The notes: a model not told the origin generated them from the letters alone. A DNA stretch of 64,000 nucleotides from JAEUIE01 sp046350055 (GCA_046350055.1 JAXMBC010000001.1:4526001-4590000); one strand, 5' to 3'; shown: positions 7,797 to 17,788, counted from the stretch's first letter. Program-made: numbers and translations.

Positions 7797-10700
7797 CCCT
7801 ACCACTAAACCGTTTTTCTGCGTACTCCCCAACAGGAGTGCATTCAGGATGGTCTGCCCCGTGACAGTGTTGATTGCTTTAAGTCGAGGAGCCTGTCCGC
7901 TCGCTCCAGCGAAGAGCAGGTCAGCCACGCCATCGCCGTTGATATCCTTGGCGGTCAGGTTGAAGGCACTGGTACGCAGCTTGACACTGCTCGCCCCAGC
8001 GGTGGCAATCTGTAACCCCTGGTCGAAGGTGCGCAGTTCCGTGAGACCGCTGCGGGTGCTGGTGAGCATCACTTCTGCCAGACCGTCGCCATTGAGATCG
8101 GCGGCAGAGAGGGCGAGTTGATGATCATACCGATTGGTAGGTTTTACCACAAAGTTCTGCAACACCGTACCGGTGACTGCATCGTGAGCCATGATGCGGA
8201 TGTTGGCCCGATCGTAACCAATGCCGGGCGTGGTGATGACGTCAGCAATGCCATCGCCGTTGACATCACCTGCAGCCACTTTCACCCCACTGTTGGAGGA
8301 GGCATTGGGGGCCACGAAGCTCTTGATGAGTTGCTCGGTCTTGCCATCCCAGACCGTCACCAGGGGCGAAGCTCTACGGTCAGTGCCGAGGAACACATCG
8401 GGCACACCATCGCCATTGATGTCGCTAGTGGCTATAGAGAGCCCCTTAGTATGTGGGAATGGATAGGCGGCCCAGGTGCGAAGCAAAGTGCCATCGACGC
8501 CACTGAAAATCTTGACAACACCGGCGATGCCTGGTCCAGGTACCACGTAAACGTCTTCGATGCCATCGTCGTTAGCATCGCCGGTGGCCAAACGCACTTC
8601 CTTCACTGCGCTCTTGATTGTGGGGAACGGCGTGAACTGGAACTGTAGCGTTCCATCGGTTCCACGGACCTGAACGAAGGGCTGTTTACCCGTGCGTGCG
8701 CCAACTACAAGGACCGGCGTGATGATCCGGCCGTTGCCCATGCTCTCGACCGTGATGGTGTCGCCGAAGACCACATTCACGGCATCCGGGTTGTCGGTCG
8801 TTTGGAAAAAGCCGGTGGGTTCAACTTGACGGACGTTGACCGCTCCTTCGAAGTTGACGGTGAGGTTGTAGTTGCCATTCACGTCAGAGACGGTGCTGGG
8901 TTCATTGGCATCGAGCAGACCGTTGCCATTGCGGTCAGCGAAGACGGTCACGCCCTGCTGGCCCCGATCGGTGGTGTTGAAGCTGCCATCGCGATTGAAG
9001 TCGCGGAAGACATTACCGAGCACATGGGCCTCGGGCGGAATGACGGTAACGAGGTAATCCGAAGTCGATGAGCCATCGTCATCCTGCACGGTGACGACCA
9101 CATTGAACGCCCCTGCCGTGGCGAAGGTGTGGGTCAGCGGCGGCGGATCCCCGGGGGTGTTGACAGTGAAGTTGCCATTCGGGGAACCATCGCCCCAGTT
9201 AACGGTGATGCTCCACGGTGCATCGGCTCCCGGGTCGCTGAAGCTGCCGAGCGCGAACGACTTGGCAATCGTAGCCACTGCGTTCTGATCTGGAGCATCG
9301 ACCGCGACCGGAAGCACGTTGCTGACGCTGGCCAGGAAACTGACCGGAGCGGAGGTGCCATCGGCATCGCTCACCGTGATGGTGACGTTGAAGACACCAT
9401 CTTGGGCGAAGGTGTGGTTCTGCTGGATAATGGCCCCAGCAGTAGCCTGATTGAACACGGTGTTCGGCGTACCATCTCCCCAGTTCACCGTGACGGTGTA
9501 GTTGCCGGAGTTGTTTGCATCGATGAAAGTACCCAGGAGAAACAGCGTGGATGATCCTTCGATGGTTTGCTGGGGTACTGGAGGTATGAGGACAGGGATG
9601 GGATTCGCGATATTAACCGTCGTTTGTGCCGGTGGTGCAATTCCCAAATCATCATCACTGACCGTGGCTGTGATGGCAAACGTGCCGGGATTGGCAAAAG
9701 CATGCGTGGTGGTGAACGAGGTTTGCCCGGGTGCGACGCCAAAGTTCTGCACGGGCGAGCCATCACCAAAATCGAAAGCGATCAGCTTGGGATCGAGGGT
9801 ACCGGGATCAGCAAAGGTCACGGTGATGATACTGTTCTCACCAATAAGCGCCGGGGTGGCGGAGACCGAGATGTTAAATGGTGCCACATTATTCACTGTA
9901 ATCTGATGAGTATCTTGTGCGGAGTTGACACCGTCAGAGACCGTGGCAGTAATGGTTTTGACATCGCTGGAAGTACCGCTAGGGGCATCGTCGAGATAGG
10001 TATGAGAAGTTGAGAATGAAGTCGCACCAGCCGCCAGGTTGAGCGTGACAGGAGTGGAACCATCCCCGAAGTCGATGACGACGGTATGGGCATCACCATC
10101 GGGGTTGGTGAACGTGCCGTTGACAGTGATCTGACCGTTCTCATTCACGGATCCAGGCGCAGTTAGGATTACATTGGAAGGTGGCTGGTTCAGTCCCACA
10201 TTGATCAGGAGAAAATCTGTATCGCTCCGTTGAGGGTTCACATCAGAATCTTGTGTTTCAATGACGAGTCGAGCCTGGCCGGTGTATCCCGTCGCAGGAT
10301 GATAGACCATGGAGTTCAGGGCTGCATTCATATCAGCCAGGCTGCCAACCAGAGTAACGGAATCCGAGTTGTTGCCTGTCACCGTGAGTCCGCTCGTGTT
10401 GGCGAGACTAATGGTCCCAGCAATGCGAGTTGAGGTGGCTACGTCAAACATGTCCAATTCGACTTCGAAGGGCCCCGGGCCATCTGGGTCAGTGATCGAA
10501 AGCCCGTTACCGTTTGCACTCGAAAAGGCCAAGGAGGTATTGAGCGCAGTCGACTGAGTTCCCGGCTTGTTGTTTGTGGGAGACACATTGGGCGTTACGG
10601 TGATGTTGATGAAATCCGTATCAGCCAGGCCACCTGGACCATCATCGTGTGTTTCAACGATGAGGCGTAACTGCCCTTCGAGATTGATGGCAGGTATCAA

Positions 10701-11054
10701 GGTGAAAGTATCGAGAGCGGCATGAACATCGGCGAAACTGCCTAGGATGTTCAATGCATTGGTACCATTGCCGGTGAGGGTAACACCCGTGATATTGGCA
10801 ACGGTGAGTGTTCCCGCGACGGTGGCGCTGCCTGGATTCGTTGCAATAACGAGTTCCACCTGATATGGCCCCGGACCATCAGGATCAGTGAAGGAAATCC
10901 CGTTCCCATTGACAGACGAAAATACCAGAGGTGTCTCTTCAATGACGGATTGGGCACCCGGAATACTGTTGACGGGCGCTGCAGGTACCGTGCGGTCCTC
11001 CAGTCGCTCCAGGTTCAAGAGATGACGGTTGTAACGATTGCGATGTGCTGACAT
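7794..11054 (-). CDS. Giant exported surface protein with PKD, SdrD-like and FG-GAP repeats
   Basis: This 1086-aa protein begins with NLERLEDRTVPAAP (residues 14-27), the LExLEDRxxPA head found on large exported Gemmata-group proteins. Then come two cadherin-like repeats (SFTDPDGPGPYQVEL, SITDPDGPGPFEVEL), four PKD-type domains each with a (D/W)GDGS/T core, and an SdrD-B-like Ca-binding domain (RDFNRDGSFNTTDRG, ADRNGNGLLDANEP). It ends with five FG-GAP/VCBS units such as DINGDGVPDVFLG and DVNGDGIADVITTPG. Such proteins act on the cell surface in adhesion or matrix building, with Ca bound by the DxDxDG loops. It stands alone and faces the ECF operon; there is no enzymatic domain that I can see. 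Confidence 0.85.
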   Translation of the reverse strand: MSAHRNRYNRHLLNLERLEDRTVPAAPVNSIPGAQSVIEETPLVFSSVNGNGISFTDPDGPGPYQVELVIATNPGSATVAGTLTVANITGVTLTGNGTNALNILGSFADVHAALDTFTLIPAINLEGQLRLIVETHDDGPGGLADTDFINITVTPNVSPTNNKPGTQSTALNTSLAFSSANGNGLSITDPDGPGPFEVELDMFDVATSTRIAGTISLANTSGLTVTGNNSDSVTLVGSLADMNAALNSMVYHPATGYTGQARLVIETQDSDVNPQRSDTDFLLINVGLNQPPSNVILTAPGSVNENGQITVNGTFTNPDGDAHTVVIDFGDGSTPVTLNLAAGATSFSTSHTYLDDAPSGTSSDVKTITATVSDGVNSAQDTHQITVNNVAPFNISVSATPALIGENSIITVTFADPGTLDPKLIAFDFGDGSPVQNFGVAPGQTSFTTTHAFANPGTFAITATVSDDDLGIAPPAQTTVNIANPIPVLIPPVPQQTIEGSSTLFLLGTFIDANNSGNYTVTVNWGDGTPNTVFNQATAGAIIQQNHTFAQDGVFNVTITVSDADGTSAPVSFLASVSNVLPVAVDAPDQNAVATIAKSFALGSFSDPGADAPWSITVNWGDGSPNGNFTVNTPGDPPPLTHTFATAGAFNVVVTVQDDDGSSTSDYLVTVIPPEAHVLGNVFRDFNRDGSFNTTDRGQQGVTVFADRNGNGLLDANEPSTVSDVNGNYNLTVNFEGAVNVRQVEPTGFFQTTDNPDAVNVVFGDTITVESMGNGRIITPVLVVGARTGKQPFVQVRGTDGTLQFQFTPFPTIKSAVKEVRLATGDANDDGIEDVYVVPGPGIAGVVKIFSGVDGTLLRTWAAYPFPHTKGLSIATSDINGDGVPDVFLGTDRRASPLVTVWDGKTEQLIKSFVAPNASSNSGVKVAAGDVNGDGIADVITTPGIGYDRANIRIMAHDAVTGTVLQNFVVKPTNRYDHQLALSAADLNGDGLAEVMLTSTRSGLTELRTFDQGLQIATAGASSVKLRTSAFNLTAKDINGDGVADLLFAGASGQAPRLKAINTVTGQTILNALLLGSTQKNGLVVG

Positions 11055-11185
11055 GTCTGTATCCCCGGAGTGAACTTGTCATCAAGTGGTGGTCGGATTG
11101 TGTCTATGATGTGTACTGCCAGGGATTTTCAGGATTAACAGGTGATTCAGTAGTTTTGCAAAATGACTGACTCGAGAATCAGGAC

Positions 11186-11413
11186 TTACTGCTTGTACGG
11201 AGTTTCGATCAATAAGCCATGCTTGTCTGAACCGTCCTTGCCAGCCTGTTCAATAAACAGCAGCGCCTGAATCAGAGCAGTAACTTCATGGGCCAATTCC
11301 GGGTATTGTGTTACAAAGTGTCGCAAGTCCATAATCTCGCCACATCGATACCTGTTTACAAAATCCTCAGCCAGCTTGACCACTGCATCAGTTTCAAGTG
11401 GGTTGTTGTTCAT
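11186..11413 (-). CDS. Stand-alone kinase-leader-like helical protein
   Basis: A 75-aa protein; the ATG at 11413 is chosen because GGAG sits 8 bases upstream, whereas the ATG at 11419 is too close to it. The sequence (VKLAEDFVNRYRCGE, DLRHFVTQYPELAHEVTALI) strongly resembles the short helical stretch that precedes the kinase domain in many planctomycete Ser/Thr kinases. Here no kinase domain follows. It may be a free-standing version, a decoy or adaptor, or a remnant of a deleted kinase gene. The resemblance is from memory of the family. Confidence 0.6.
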   Translation of the reverse strand: MNNNPLETDAVVKLAEDFVNRYRCGEIMDLRHFVTQYPELAHEVTALIQALLFIEQAGKDGSDKHGLLIETPYKQ

Positions 11414-11599
11414 TAACATTGCTCCACACAGTCAAAGGCTGATTGGCAGTAAGCTCTTGTACTGTGTTCTGCCAGCGTTCGTCTCCGCTTAACTGAATAG
11501 AGCATCAAAATCGCGGTATACGAAATCACACTCGCAACTAGCGTTACGGTATAGTATCCTGACAGTCCCACCGTTTGCTCTCCTGCCGGATATCGACCT

Positions 11600-14500
11600 A
11601 TGAAGTGGCTGCTGCTTGTATCTGCCGTTTGTCTTGTCACTTTTACTCTTCTTACAGTCGACGCGCAGCCGCCAGCTACGCCACGCCTGGAGCTTAAGCC
11701 GGGCGATCACATCTGCTTGCTGGGCAATAGCACAGCGGAGCGTATGCAGCATTACGGCTGGCTGGAAACTTTTCTACACAGTCGGTTTCCCCAACATCAC
11801 TTGAGCATCCGCAATCTGGGCTTTGCGGGGGATACCCTCACTACCCGTTTGCGTTCCATGTCGTTCGGCACACCCGATGAATGGCTCAACCGCTGTCAGG
11901 CTGATGTGATCTTCGCGTTCTTTGGCTACAACGAATCATTTGCCGGTGAAGAAGGACTTCCACAGTTCAAAGCAGATCTGAAAAGCTTCATCGAGCACAC
12001 GCTAAGTCAGAAATACAACGCTAAGAGCGCACCGCGACTTGTGTTATTCGCTCCGCTTGCCCATGAAGACTTGAAGTCACCACACTTACCCGATGGCACA
12101 GTCAACAATGCTCGGTTGGCCCTCTACACCAAAGCTTTGCGTGAGGCAGCCATTCAACATCAGCTGCCCTTTTGTGAACTTTTTGAACTAAGTGGCAAGC
12201 TCTATTTGACTAACAGCGGTCTGACGGTGAATGGCGTTCACCTGAATGAACGAGGCGATCAGGTTATCGGACAAGCCATTGACCTTGATCTCTTCCGCAC
12301 AGCCCAAACACCGGAGACTGAATACCTGGCCAGGCTTCGAGCTGCTGTGAATGACAAGGACATGCACTGGTTCCAGCGTTACCGCACCACCGATGGTTAT
12401 TCGATTTATGGTGGCAGGGCTGATCTGAAGTTCGTGAATGACCAGACCAACCGCGAGGTCGCTCAGCGGGAAATGGAAGTGCTCGATGTGATGACCGCCA
12501 ATCGCGACAAACACATCTGGAACCTTGCCCAGAAACAACAAAGCAAAGTGGATGACAGCAACCTGCCCAAGTTCATTCCCGTAATCAGCAATAAGCCCGG
12601 CAAAGGCCCAAACGGTCAGCACCTTTTTCTCTGTGGAGAAGAAGCGATCAAAAGCATGACCATCGCCAAGGGCTTCAAAGTCAACTTGTTTGCTGACGAG
12701 AAGATGTTTCCTGATCTTATTAATCCGGTGCAGATGCAGTTTGATACCAGGGGTCGGCTATGGGTCGCCACCTGGCAGACCTATCCACACTGGAAACCTA
12801 CCGAAGCAATGAATGACAAACTTCTGATCCTGGAAGATACTGATGGCGATGGTAAAGCTGACAAGTGCACTACGTTCGCTGGTGATCTCCACAACCCCAC
12901 CGGTTTCGAGTTTTACAACGGCGGTGTCATTGTCGCTCAGGCGCCGAATGTCGTCTTCCTCAAAGACAACAATGGCGATGGCAAGTATGACCAGAAGGAC
13001 ATCCTGCTGACTGGCATTGACTCAGCCGACACACACCACACTTCCAATAGCTTTGTATTTGGCCCGGATGGTGCGATTTATTTCCAGGAAGGCACATTCC
13101 ACCAGACATCTATCGAGACACCCTACTCTGCCCCTGTGCGCTGTTCCAACGCGGGTGTTTTTCGTTATGAACCACGGACGCAGAAGTTCGAAACTTATGT
13201 TTCCTTTGGCTTTGCCAATCCACATGGCCATGTTTTCGACCGCTGGGGCCGGGATATTGTGGTCGATGGCACTGGTTCTAATCCCTACCACGCCGCCCTC
13301 TTTAGTGGTCGGGTCGAGTATCCCAATAAGCATGCTCGACCGCCGCAAGTCTATCAGCAATGGACTCGCCCCTGTTCCGGCATGGAGATTCTCAGCAGCA
13401 AGCACTTCCCGGAAGAACTGCAAGGCAACCTGCTGGTGCTGAATGTTATTGGTTATCAGGGCATCCTGATGTATAAACTTCGCGACAAGGGGGCGAGCAT
13501 CGAAGGGTTGGAAGACACGCGGTTGCTCAGCTCCAGCGACCCCAACTTCCGTCCTGCAGACGTGAAGATAGGGCCCGATGGTGCCATCTATTTCTGCGAT
13601 TGGCATAATCCCATCATCGGTCACATGCAACACAACCTGCGCGATCCCAATCGCGACCGTACGCATGGTCGTGTGTACCGCATCACTTGCGAAGGCAAGT
13701 CGCTCTCGCAACCGGTAACGATTGCTGGCGAACCAATCGAGAAACTGGTTCCCCTGCTGGCTCATCCAGAAGATCGCGTGCGTTACCGGGTACGAGTGGA
13801 ACTTTCAGGACGAAACAGCAGAGATGTATTGAGATTTGCCTCGGACTGGCTCGATACCCTGGCGAAGCAACCGGGAGACCACACGCATGAAGAGCTGGAA
13901 GTTCTCTGGTTGCACCAGCAACACAATTCCGCTGATATCGATTTGATCAAGCGATTACTCAATTCAAAGCACGGCCACGCCCGGGCTGCGACTGTACGTG
14001 TACTGAGTTATCTAAGCGAAGATTATGTCGTCTCACCGCGACAGCCTGGCAAACAAGAACCACAGCAACCTTCCAGGAAGACGACTCCCACAGAAAAACG
14101 ACCACCAGCATCCCCTCAGCCACCACTACAGAAAAAATATGATGATAAACCACCACCAACCAAGCAGGAACAATATGCGAAAAGTAACAATGGACCTGCT
14201 GTCACACATTTGAAGGATCCGGATGATCCAGAGTCGTTAAAGCAAAGAAGCCAGTCACCTGGAAAGATTGAAAAAGAGCCCGAATTTCCACGTAATCAGG
14301 GTCAAAGCCAAGATCTCCTCTACCGAGGCCCGATTAATGAATGGCCTAACGATGCCCTGAAAATACTGTTGGAAATGGCAAAAGACCCCGATCCCAAGGT
14401 CCGTCTTGAAGTAGCAAGGGCTGCGAGTTTCTTCACCATTCCTGAAGCGGTCGAGGTACCACTTACAGTCATGGAGCAGCCGATGGATCAATACCTGACC

Positions 14501-16861
14501 TTTGTCTGCAACGAAACGATGAAAACGCTGGAACCCCTCTGGCGGCGTGAATTGGCTGCAGGCAAGACTATCAGGATGCGCACCGAGGTGGGTAACCGCT
14601 TCCTCGTCAAGAAGATGAGCACCGCCAGCCTTCTCAAGAAAGAGCGTTCCTTTGATGTCTGCCAGGAACTGCTTACCCGCCCTGGCATTCAGGATGAATA
14701 CCGTCTTGATGCGCTGCGAGGGCTTGGTCGCATGCGGCACCGCTCCGCCGCTACGATACTTGTTGATACACTGGCTTCGCTTGATCAGGTGAATAACCTC
14801 GAGGACAAAAGCATCTACTTCGATCTCGTCCGATTACTTTCCGGGCGTGCGGCTACTGAATTAGCTGAGGTGCGGGGGCCGCTGGAAAAGCTTGCACTCA
14901 CAGCACAGCAAGCCGTCATTCGCCAGGTGGGCTATCTGGCAATAATGACTGTTGACAATCAGATTGCCAGCGCCTGGAAGCTTGCCGGGACGGCTAAGAA
15001 TCCGCTGCAAGCCGAACAGGATGTTGTCACTGCAACCACCATGCTGAGTGATACCAGCCTGCGGAATCAGGCGTACGACCGATTGATAGAAGTACTTCAA
15101 CGGACTGCTGCCGCCTCTGCCAGTAAACAGCCGGTAATGGGACGATATGTTCGTGTGGAACTTCCTGGTAAGCAGAGAACACTCACTCTGGCTGAAGTAG
15201 AAGTCTACTCGCAGGGCAAGAATATCGCCCGGCAAGGGAAAGCAACCCAGCAGAATATCGCTCATGGCGGCGCTGCTTCACGAGCCATCGATGGCAACAA
15301 ATCTGGCCGATACTCTGATGGTGGTCAAACCCACACCAGTGAAGCAAGCACTGATCCGTGGTGGGAACTTGATCTTGGCCGTGACTTTCCGCTGGATTCC
15401 ATTTCCATCTACAACCGCACGGAAGATTCATTCTACCGTCGTCTGAATGGCTTCCACCTCAAAGTGCTAGATAGTAATCGACAAACGGTCTGGGATAAAA
15501 CAAACCAGCCTGCCCCGGAGAAAGTAGGCCAGTATGAGATTGTATCCATCGATCCTCAGGCTGCATTGCGCAAGAGTGCCATGCTGGCCATGACCACGGT
15601 ACGTGGACAGGAGAAGAAGACTTTCACACTGCTTGCTGCAATGGTCAAGAACGACCCTGTTGCTTTGCAGGCATTGTTGCGATTGCCGAAAAAGACGTGG
15701 CCAGTCGACGAGGCCAAGCCAGTCTTGCCTCAGGTAATTGACTTTCTGAAGCAAACCCCAGCAGCATTGCGAACCACCCCGCTGGCTCTCGAAGCTATGG
15801 AACTAGGTGAGGCGCTGAGCACCCTCTACCCGGCCGATCAGGCAAAGGCTCTGCGTCGCCAGTTGCTCGACCTCGGCGTTCGCGTCATCCGAGTCGGCAC
15901 TCTGCTCGAACGCATGTCCTACGACAAGGATGTACTCGTGGTGCAGGCGGGTAAGCCGGTTGAATTCATCTTTGAAAACACCGATATGATGCCACATAAT
16001 CTGGTGATCGGCACGCCGGGTTCACTGGAAGCACTGGGGGAAGCGGCGGAAGCTACTGCCACCTCGGCGGATGCTGCCGCACGGCACTTTGTCCCCAGGA
16101 TGAAGGAAGTGCTCCTGTCCAGCAAGCTGCTTCAACCTCGTGAAAGTGAAAGACTCAGTTTCACAGCCCCCAAACAGTCCGGTGTCTATCCCATCGTTTG
16201 TACTTACCCCGGTCACTGGCGGCGCATGTACTCCGCTCTGTATGTAGTGGATGATCTGGAAAGCTACCAAACCGGACAGGAAGCTTACCTGGCGGCGCAC
16301 CCCCTAACTGTCAAGGATGCCATGCTCAAGGACCGCCGGCCACGCACTGAATGGAAGACCAGCGACCTGGAACCCCTGCTGGCAGACCTCGGTACCGGCC
16401 GTTCTTTTGGGAATGGCAAATCGATGTTCAAAGTGGCGAGCTGCGTCGCCTGCCATCGATTCGGTGGCGAGGGCAACAACTTTGCTCCTGACCTGACTCA
16501 GATTGATCCCAAATGGACACGGGCAGACCTGCTCAAAAACATTGTCGAACCTTCGCACTTGATCAATGAGAAGTACCAGACCTGGGTATTCGCTACCATT
16601 GACGGCAAGACCATTACTGCCATCGTGCTGGAAGAGACCGGGGATGCGTACAAGATCATCGAGAATCCGTTGACCAAAGCGGAACCAATGTTGTTGAAGA
16701 AGGCTGATGTGGAACAAAAACAGAAGTCGAACGTTTCTACGATGCCCAAAGGACTGCTGGATACACTGAGTCGTGAAGAAATACTTGATTTGCTGGCGTA
16801 CATTCTCTCAAAGGCTCAGCCGAATCACGAGCTGTATCAAAATAAGGGCCACAAACATTAA
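11600..16861 (+). CDS. Giant PVC-type cytochrome c/dehydrogenase with SGNH, F5/8 and cupredoxin domains
   Basis: The 1753-aa protein starts with a signal peptide (residues 1-25). Residues about 30-235 are an SGNH-hydrolase-like domain with LLGNST (Ser44; Asn replaces Asp of GDS). Residues about 340-700 are the PVC-type membrane dehydrogenase beta-propeller (DTRGRLWVATWQTYP, FGPDGAIYFQEGT, FGFANPHGH). HEAT-like repeats follow, broken near 815-905 by a Pro/Gln/Lys-rich linker, then an F5/8 discoidin-like domain (about 1180-1305). A cupredoxin follows with type-1 copper ligands His1466, Cys1534, His1539, Met1543. It ends in a haem domain CVACH (Cys1615, Cys1618, His1619). The combination suggests an exported sugar-oxidising enzyme passing electrons through copper to haem. 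The substrate is not known. The gene is monocistronic. Confidence 0.9.
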   Translation: MKWLLLVSAVCLVTFTLLTVDAQPPATPRLELKPGDHICLLGNSTAERMQHYGWLETFLHSRFPQHHLSIRNLGFAGDTLTTRLRSMSFGTPDEWLNRCQADVIFAFFGYNESFAGEEGLPQFKADLKSFIEHTLSQKYNAKSAPRLVLFAPLAHEDLKSPHLPDGTVNNARLALYTKALREAAIQHQLPFCELFELSGKLYLTNSGLTVNGVHLNERGDQVIGQAIDLDLFRTAQTPETEYLARLRAAVNDKDMHWFQRYRTTDGYSIYGGRADLKFVNDQTNREVAQREMEVLDVMTANRDKHIWNLAQKQQSKVDDSNLPKFIPVISNKPGKGPNGQHLFLCGEEAIKSMTIAKGFKVNLFADEKMFPDLINPVQMQFDTRGRLWVATWQTYPHWKPTEAMNDKLLILEDTDGDGKADKCTTFAGDLHNPTGFEFYNGGVIVAQAPNVVFLKDNNGDGKYDQKDILLTGIDSADTHHTSNSFVFGPDGAIYFQEGTFHQTSIETPYSAPVRCSNAGVFRYEPRTQKFETYVSFGFANPHGHVFDRWGRDIVVDGTGSNPYHAALFSGRVEYPNKHARPPQVYQQWTRPCSGMEILSSKHFPEELQGNLLVLNVIGYQGILMYKLRDKGASIEGLEDTRLLSSSDPNFRPADVKIGPDGAIYFCDWHNPIIGHMQHNLRDPNRDRTHGRVYRITCEGKSLSQPVTIAGEPIEKLVPLLAHPEDRVRYRVRVELSGRNSRDVLRFASDWLDTLAKQPGDHTHEELEVLWLHQQHNSADIDLIKRLLNSKHGHARAATVRVLSYLSEDYVVSPRQPGKQEPQQPSRKTTPTEKRPPASPQPPLQKKYDDKPPPTKQEQYAKSNNGPAVTHLKDPDDPESLKQRSQSPGKIEKEPEFPRNQGQSQDLLYRGPINEWPNDALKILLEMAKDPDPKVRLEVARAASFFTIPEAVEVPLTVMEQPMDQYLTFVCNETMKTLEPLWRRELAAGKTIRMRTEVGNRFLVKKMSTASLLKKERSFDVCQELLTRPGIQDEYRLDALRGLGRMRHRSAATILVDTLASLDQVNNLEDKSIYFDLVRLLSGRAATELAEVRGPLEKLALTAQQAVIRQVGYLAIMTVDNQIASAWKLAGTAKNPLQAEQDVVTATTMLSDTSLRNQAYDRLIEVLQRTAAASASKQPVMGRYVRVELPGKQRTLTLAEVEVYSQGKNIARQGKATQQNIAHGGAASRAIDGNKSGRYSDGGQTHTSEASTDPWWELDLGRDFPLDSISIYNRTEDSFYRRLNGFHLKVLDSNRQTVWDKTNQPAPEKVGQYEIVSIDPQAALRKSAMLAMTTVRGQEKKTFTLLAAMVKNDPVALQALLRLPKKTWPVDEAKPVLPQVIDFLKQTPAALRTTPLALEAMELGEALSTLYPADQAKALRRQLLDLGVRVIRVGTLLERMSYDKDVLVVQAGKPVEFIFENTDMMPHNLVIGTPGSLEALGEAAEATATSADAAARHFVPRMKEVLLSSKLLQPRESERLSFTAPKQSGVYPIVCTYPGHWRRMYSALYVVDDLESYQTGQEAYLAAHPLTVKDAMLKDRRPRTEWKTSDLEPLLADLGTGRSFGNGKSMFKVASCVACHRFGGEGNNFAPDLTQIDPKWTRADLLKNIVEPSHLINEKYQTWVFATIDGKTITAIVLEETGDAYKIIENPLTKAEPMLLKKADVEQKQKSNVSTMPKGLLDTLSREEILDLLAYILSKAQPNHELYQNKGHKH

Positions 16862-16872
16862 TCACAAAGCAA

Positions 16873-16901
16873 CCCGTCCCAGGACAGTGCCCGGGGACGG
16901 G
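16873..16901 (+). terminator. Possible terminator hairpin after the giant cytochrome gene
   Basis: CCCGTCCC (16873-16880) pairs with GGGACGGG (16894-16901) 11 bases after the stop codon. No clear T-run follows, so it may be a mRNA-end stabiliser or a weak terminator. Confidence 0.4.
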
Positions 16902-16986
16902 CAATTCTGACTTTCCCAGTTGGCCTTGCAGCAATTTCTCCTCTTGCTATCGTGCCGCCCCATCGTGCAAACGAAGGGGAATGATC

Positions 16987-17190
16987 ATGGGGACTCGCCG
17001 TTGGTTTGTATTTGCAGTAGCCTGCCTGGCATTTCTGCCAACAGGTTGCTATGTGACCGACTGGCGCTGGATCTGGGAGGACGATGATGACCACCACTGC
17101 CAATATTACGCCCCCCCACCATCTCAGCCTCAGCAGGCCGTCCGTTACAGTCCGCCGGATTACTCTCTTCCTGCTGTTGCTCAGCCTTAG
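16987..17190 (+). CDS. Small lipoprotein
   Basis: The 67-aa product begins MGTRRWFVFAVACLAFLPTGC, a lipoprotein signal peptide with lipobox LPTGC, followed by a Trp/Asp/His-rich segment (WRWIWEDDDDHHC) and a Pro/Gln/Tyr-rich tail. I chose 16987 rather than 16981 because the AAGGGGA site is correctly spaced only for it. Its last 107 bases overlap the next gene in another frame. Function unknown; the acidic/His cluster could bind metal, but that is speculation. Confidence 0.55.
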   Translation: MGTRRWFVFAVACLAFLPTGCYVTDWRWIWEDDDDHHCQYYAPPPSQPQQAVRYSPPDYSLPAVAQP

Positions 17191-17704
17191 TATCAGTCAG
17201 TGTGGCTGCCTTGTTGCAGCAGCTGGCGCTGCTGCCGGTGCGGGTGCCTATGCCTACTACCAGGGCAATCATGGTGACACATTTGCTGGCGAATTCGGCC
17301 AGACTTACCAGGCAACCAAGCAGGCATTGGCTGACCTGAATATGCCTATACGCCATGAGGAACACCAGGGTCTGACTGGATTGATTGAATCGAGCATTGA
17401 AGATGGCAGCAAAGTCACCATTGATATCGAGGAACAACCACGCATCGCTTCTACTGATGGCCACGTGACCGAGGTCAAAGTACGAGTGGGGACATTTGGC
17501 GATTCTCAGCTAAGCAGTAAACTACATGCTCAGATTCGGGCTCATCTTACTCAAGGTGGGACAGCATCACCCAATCGACTGCCGCCAGTGAAGTCACAGA
17601 GCATTCAGCAAACCGGAGCGACTGTTCCTGGTGTGGCGCCAAGTAAAGATAACTGGAAACCAGCGAGTCAAACTGGAAATAGCCAGCAACAGCCACCTCC
17701 GTAA
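17084..17704 (+). CDS. DUF3568-type lipoprotein
   Basis: A 206-aa protein with a long N-region, a hydrophobic core (ITLFLLLLSLSISQCGC) and a lipid-attachment Cys, then a Gly/Ala-rich helix-turn (VAAAGAAAGAGAYAYYQG). Next comes a compact domain (GEFGQTYQATKQALADLNMPI, VTIDIEEQPRI, VKVRVGTFGD). This is the architecture of the DUF3568 lipoproteins. The C-terminal 50 residues are Gln/Pro-rich. It overlaps the upstream lipoprotein gene by 107 bases, so a later start is possible, but the signal peptide lies only just inside the overlap. An inner in-frame start may exist nearer the hydrophobic core. Confidence 0.7.
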   Translation: MMTTTANITPPHHLSLSRPSVTVRRITLFLLLLSLSISQCGCLVAAAGAAAGAGAYAYYQGNHGDTFAGEFGQTYQATKQALADLNMPIRHEEHQGLTGLIESSIEDGSKVTIDIEEQPRIASTDGHVTEVKVRVGTFGDSQLSSKLHAQIRAHLTQGGTASPNRLPPVKSQSIQQTGATVPGVAPSKDNWKPASQTGNSQQQPPP

Positions 17705-17726
17705 TGATCAATCATGTTACGCAAAA

Positions 17727-17757
17727 AGCCCGTGGAGTTGTTCCACGGGCTCTACTC
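17727..17757. terminator. Bidirectional intrinsic terminator
   Basis: AGCCCGTGGA (17727-17736) pairs exactly with TCCACGGGCT (17742-17751) around a 5-base loop. An A-run (gcAAAAAg) precedes it and a T-rich stretch (ctactcTTTT) follows. It can therefore stop both the rightward lipoprotein operon and the leftward Cys/Gly-rich protein gene. Confidence 0.75.
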
Positions 17758-17788
17758 TTTTCTGTTCCGGAGAACAGGGAGAGGTAGC

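Noticed and set aside
13022..13765. 247-aa leftward open frame
   Set aside because: Antisense to the giant cytochrome propeller; no ribosome site or motif.
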